A stretch of DNA of 62,368 bases from Roseiflexus sp. (lineage in GTDB: Bacteria; Chloroflexota; Chloroflexia; Chloroflexales; Roseiflexaceae): positions 1 to 62,368 of the forward strand of contig JAGHYV010000017.1 in assembly GCA_017743475.1 (NCBI GenBank), written 5' to 3'. Shown one piece after another: positions 59,629 through 62,368 of the stretch. Numbering within the stretch: position 1 is the stretch's first letter; each line of letters starts with the position of its first letter. The translations under genes and the position numbers were made by a program. The notes below the pieces were generated by a model. It was not told where the DNA came from. It did no database searches and was given only the letters and a program-made list of their open reading frames with translations.

Positions 59629-62075
59629 ATGATAACAGGCAGCGTGGTGTGCGATGTTCTGGCGGAACGCCAGAAAGCCGCTTATGTGACTGCAAATATG
59701 ACGTTCCTTGCGCGTGATGAACATACGGTTGCACTGTTGCAAGCCGTGATCGAGACGACCTCCGAAGCTGTGCTGGTCACCAATAGCACTGGAAAGATCC
59801 TGCTGCTGAATCAACGCTTCGAAGATCTGTGGCGATTGACAACGGGTTGGCTGGAGACGGTCACCTCGCGCGACCGCATTCAGCATGTGGCAACCCTGGT
59901 CAGTGATGGAGAACAGTTTCTCGTCCGCGTCGAAGCATTGTGCACTGATCCCGATCTTGAGGCGATTGACTGGCTGACGTTAAGCGATGGTCGAATCATC
60001 GAGCGCTATACCTGCAGAATACACCTCGATCCGCAACAGACCATCCGAGTCTGGCTGTTTCGCGACATCACATCACGGGAGCGTGCACAGCACGAACTCA
60101 AGGTGATGAAGAGCATCCTGGAAGCGCTCAATCGGATTGTCGAACCACAGCGTCAGTTGCAGGCTGGATTACGAGCGCTGATTCGGGAAACAGGGGCACG
60201 TGCAGCGTGGATCTAGGATGTGGACGGAAGCGATTTTGCCCGCCTGCTAGCACATGAGGGCGCACGTGAATTACAGATCGACCTCACGCCGCGCGCCCTC
60301 GGCGATCCGTGCGAGTGTCTGCAGCACCTGATCCATCACGAGTTCGCAGCTGCCGCATATCCGATCACCTGCCCTCGTCTCGCGCATCTGCACGACGCAG
60401 ACCAGGAACCCGCGCAGCATATCAGTATCCCGATCTATAGCCGTGATCGCCCATTGGCGATACTGAACCTGGTCATGCCTGCTGGCAGTTCGTTTGGGGT
60501 TGTTGAGCAACGAACGCATGTTTGCTGCCATCGCCAATCAATTCAGCATGGCGATCGAGCGTGCGCGTCTCTTCGAGTCGGCGCGTGAAGAACAGCGCAC
60601 TGCCGAGGTGTTGCGGCAGACATCGGCAACACTGAGCGCACTGCTGGATGTCGAACAGGTGCTCGATCACGTCCTCGATCAGATCGTCGCCCTCATGCCG
60701 TATGATGGCGCCTCGGTCATGCTGGTCGAAGGAATGCAGGCGCGTGTGGTGCGGGTGCATGGCTACGAAAAACTGAGCGATGAGACGGGACGCGCGCTCC
60801 GCCAGGTGACCTTTGAGATTGCGCGCACACCAACACTGCGACGTCTGATCGAGACTGGTCAGCCCTGGATCATTCACGAAACGCTCAATAATCCAGCCCG
60901 GGTGCGTATCGAGCAGGCATTCCCGATCCGTTCATGGCTTGGCGCGCCAGTCATTGTACGTCAGCAGACCGTCGCCTTCATTTGCGTTGACAGTTTTACC
61001 CCCTATGCCTTCTGCCCGGAACATGCGCGTCGATTGGCGACCCTGGCATCGGGCGTTTCGCTCGCGCTGCAAAACGCACAGTTGTACGCCCAGGCGCACG
61101 AGGCGCTGGAACGTGAGCGTCGTCTGGGCGATCTGACGCGCACAATCAGCAGTACGCTCGACATCGAGGTCATTCTCGATAGTGTTGTGCATCTGTCGGT
61201 TAAACTGGTCGGCGCCGATGCCGCCGCACTGGGGTTGCTCTCCCCCGATCATCGAATCCTTGCTAGAACGCACAAATATGCCAGAGGCGTTGATGACGCT
61301 CAAGCAAGGTATCGAGCCGGTATGGGAAGCAATCGAGCGGCAGCGGATCATCATTCGGCATCGTGTGGTTTATGCGCATGCCAGTGAAACCAAATCGATC
61401 CCCTCCGTTTTGGGAGCGCCAGTCGTTGCTGGCGACCGGATGCTTGGCGTGCTGGCAGTCTATCATCTGCACGACCACTGCCACTTCAGCGAACGAGACG
61501 GCGCCATGCTCGAGATCGTCGGGCGTCAGACCGGGATTGCCATCACAAACGCGCAACTATTTACCGAAACGCAGCGCCTGGCAACCACTGATCAACTCAC
61601 TGGTCTGTTCAATCGCTACCACTTCTTTGCGCTTGCGCCGCGTGAACTGGAACGTGCGCGTCGCTACCGGCACGATGTCGCGCTGCTGATCATCGATGTC
61701 GATCATTTCAAAACCATCAACGACACCTACGGGCATACTGCCGGTGATACTGCATTAAAGCACATAGCCAATCAGCGTGAACTGCGTGACACCGACATTC
61801 CGGCACGCTTCGGCGGTGAGGAATTCATTGCACTCCTGCCCGAAACGAACCTGACCAGTGCATTGCGGGTCGCCGGGCGGTTACGCGCAACAATCGAAGC
61901 CAACCCTGTGCTTCTGAACGGGCACTCCATTCGTGCAACTATCAGCGCTGGATGCGCTTCGCTCCATCCCGCCACCAGAGATGAACATCTGGATACGCTG
62001 ATCCAGCGCGCTGATCGCGCACTCTACACTGCTAAAGCCAGTGGTCGGAATCAGGTGGTATCGGATGCGTCATAA
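59629..62075 (+). pseudogene. Diguanylate cyclase with PAS and GAF domains, broken in three places
   Basis: Pieces in order give one protein: PAS (ETTSEAVLVTNSTGKILLLN, from the ATG at 59629), an in-frame TAG at 60214-60216, and GAF continuation in the same frame (DLTPRALGDPCECLQHLI, ISIPIYSRDRPLAILNLV). A frameshift near 60495, in a GGGG run, leads to NERMFAAIANQFSMAIERAR and a second GAF (YDGASVMLVEGMQARVVRVH). A second frameshift near 61260 precedes a third GAF-like part and the GGDEF domain (IDVDHFKTINDTYGHTAGD, RFGGEEFIALLPE, RADRALYTAKASGRNQ). The intact sequence would have a catalytic GGEEF and an upstream RDTD inhibitory-site motif. As read it cannot be translated whole. Confidence 0.88.
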
Positions 62076-62159
62076 TGCTGGAAGAGAGCGACGCGCAGAA
62101 TGATTGAACCACGTGCGTACCAGGTACGCGGGCGTCATACGCGCACGCTATGAGCATTC

Positions 62160-62352
62160 CCGCCGGTTTATAGCAGTTCTCCCAAAGGTTGAACCTGTTG
62201 GACAAGTCGAACACGCCACGTGGCGACTGCAATTACTACCACGCTCCTCACGCGGTGACCGAAATAATGGTCGTTAAGTACATAATCCGCTTTCACCCGC
62301 GCAGGCGGGCTTTGCCTTGCATAGCCGAGGGCTGATGGTCTTTGAATACATA
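62160..62352 (+). repeat. Dispersed repeat families B and A side by side
   Basis: From 62166, tatagcagttctcccaaagg and ttgaacctgttggacaag are family B. From about 62268 the reverse complement of family A follows (ataatccgctttcacccgcg, gcatagccgagggctgatgg, tctttgaatacataatccgc). The window ends within this block. 62076-62159 shows nothing else. Confidence 0.75.
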
Positions 62353-62368
62353 ATCCGCTATCCGAGAC

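Noticed and set aside
1-62368. tRNA or rRNA genes
   Set aside because: I read the intergenic regions for cloverleaf-like and rRNA-like stretches and saw none; a covariance-model scan would settle it.

Overview
The window looks like a chromosomal segment of a filamentous anoxygenic phototroph of the Chloroflexota, most likely Roseiflexus or a close relative. This is inferred from moderately high GC, the protein families present (fused biotin carboxylase-carrier protein, 7TM-HD protein, BcsB-like secreted protein, an AAA ATPase with a winged helix, many proline/alanine-rich linkers), and dense families of dispersed intergenic repeats. No rRNA or tRNA gene was found. Species assignment cannot be proven from the sequence alone.

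Layout. 1-1.4 kb: decayed IS110-type transposase and repeats. 1.4-4.3 kb (minus): acyl-CoA carboxylase alpha chain operon with a DapA-family aldolase. 4.6-12.8 kb: Flp pilin, rqcH, then gmk, yqeY, a 7TM-HD phosphodiesterase, ybeY, a diacylglycerol/undecaprenol kinase and a glycosyltransferase. 12.8-22 kb: TnpB remnant merged into a phospholipase D-like gene, AT-hook-like protein, uppP, fabF-like synthase, holB, TPR protein, SPFH protein, a decayed response regulator and repeat blocks. 22.5-30.1 kb: the most interesting block, a compact inorganic-carbon uptake island: dabB-dabA plus a DsrE-like gene, an AAA/winged-helix regulator candidate, then sbtA-sbtB. 30.2-39.8 kb: uvrA, a HEPN/MNT toxin-antitoxin pair, and a Ser/Thr kinase, FtsW/RodA, penicillin-binding protein and TPR lipoprotein cluster. 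39.8-43.1 kb: repeats and decayed genes. 43.1-48.7 kb: frameshifted phnX, HD hydrolase, galT, methylcrotonyl-CoA carboxylase-type carboxyltransferase, enoyl-CoA hydratase. 48.8-62.4 kb: DUF2283 with a broken DUF4258 partner, frameshifted haloacetate dehalogenase, large secreted beta-propeller with one CxxCH, BcsB-like protein, galK, a PhoB/PhoR-like two-component system and a diguanylate cyclase broken in three places.

How it fits together. The DAB complex and SbtA both deliver bicarbonate to the cytoplasm. Bicarbonate is the substrate of biotin-dependent carboxylases, and Roseiflexus relatives are known for the 3-hydroxypropionate bi-cycle, so an uptake island without a carboxysome makes physiological sense. 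Three transcription units of that island carry a similar ATATYGAC motif across the -35 region, which suggests co-regulation, perhaps by the ATPase/winged-helix protein encoded between them.

A second theme is decay. At least seven genes are interrupted by single-base indels or stops (IS110 transposase, response regulator, GNAT, phnX, DUF4258, haloacetate dehalogenase, diguanylate cyclase). Some lesions sit in short homopolymers, so sequencing error must be excluded for those.
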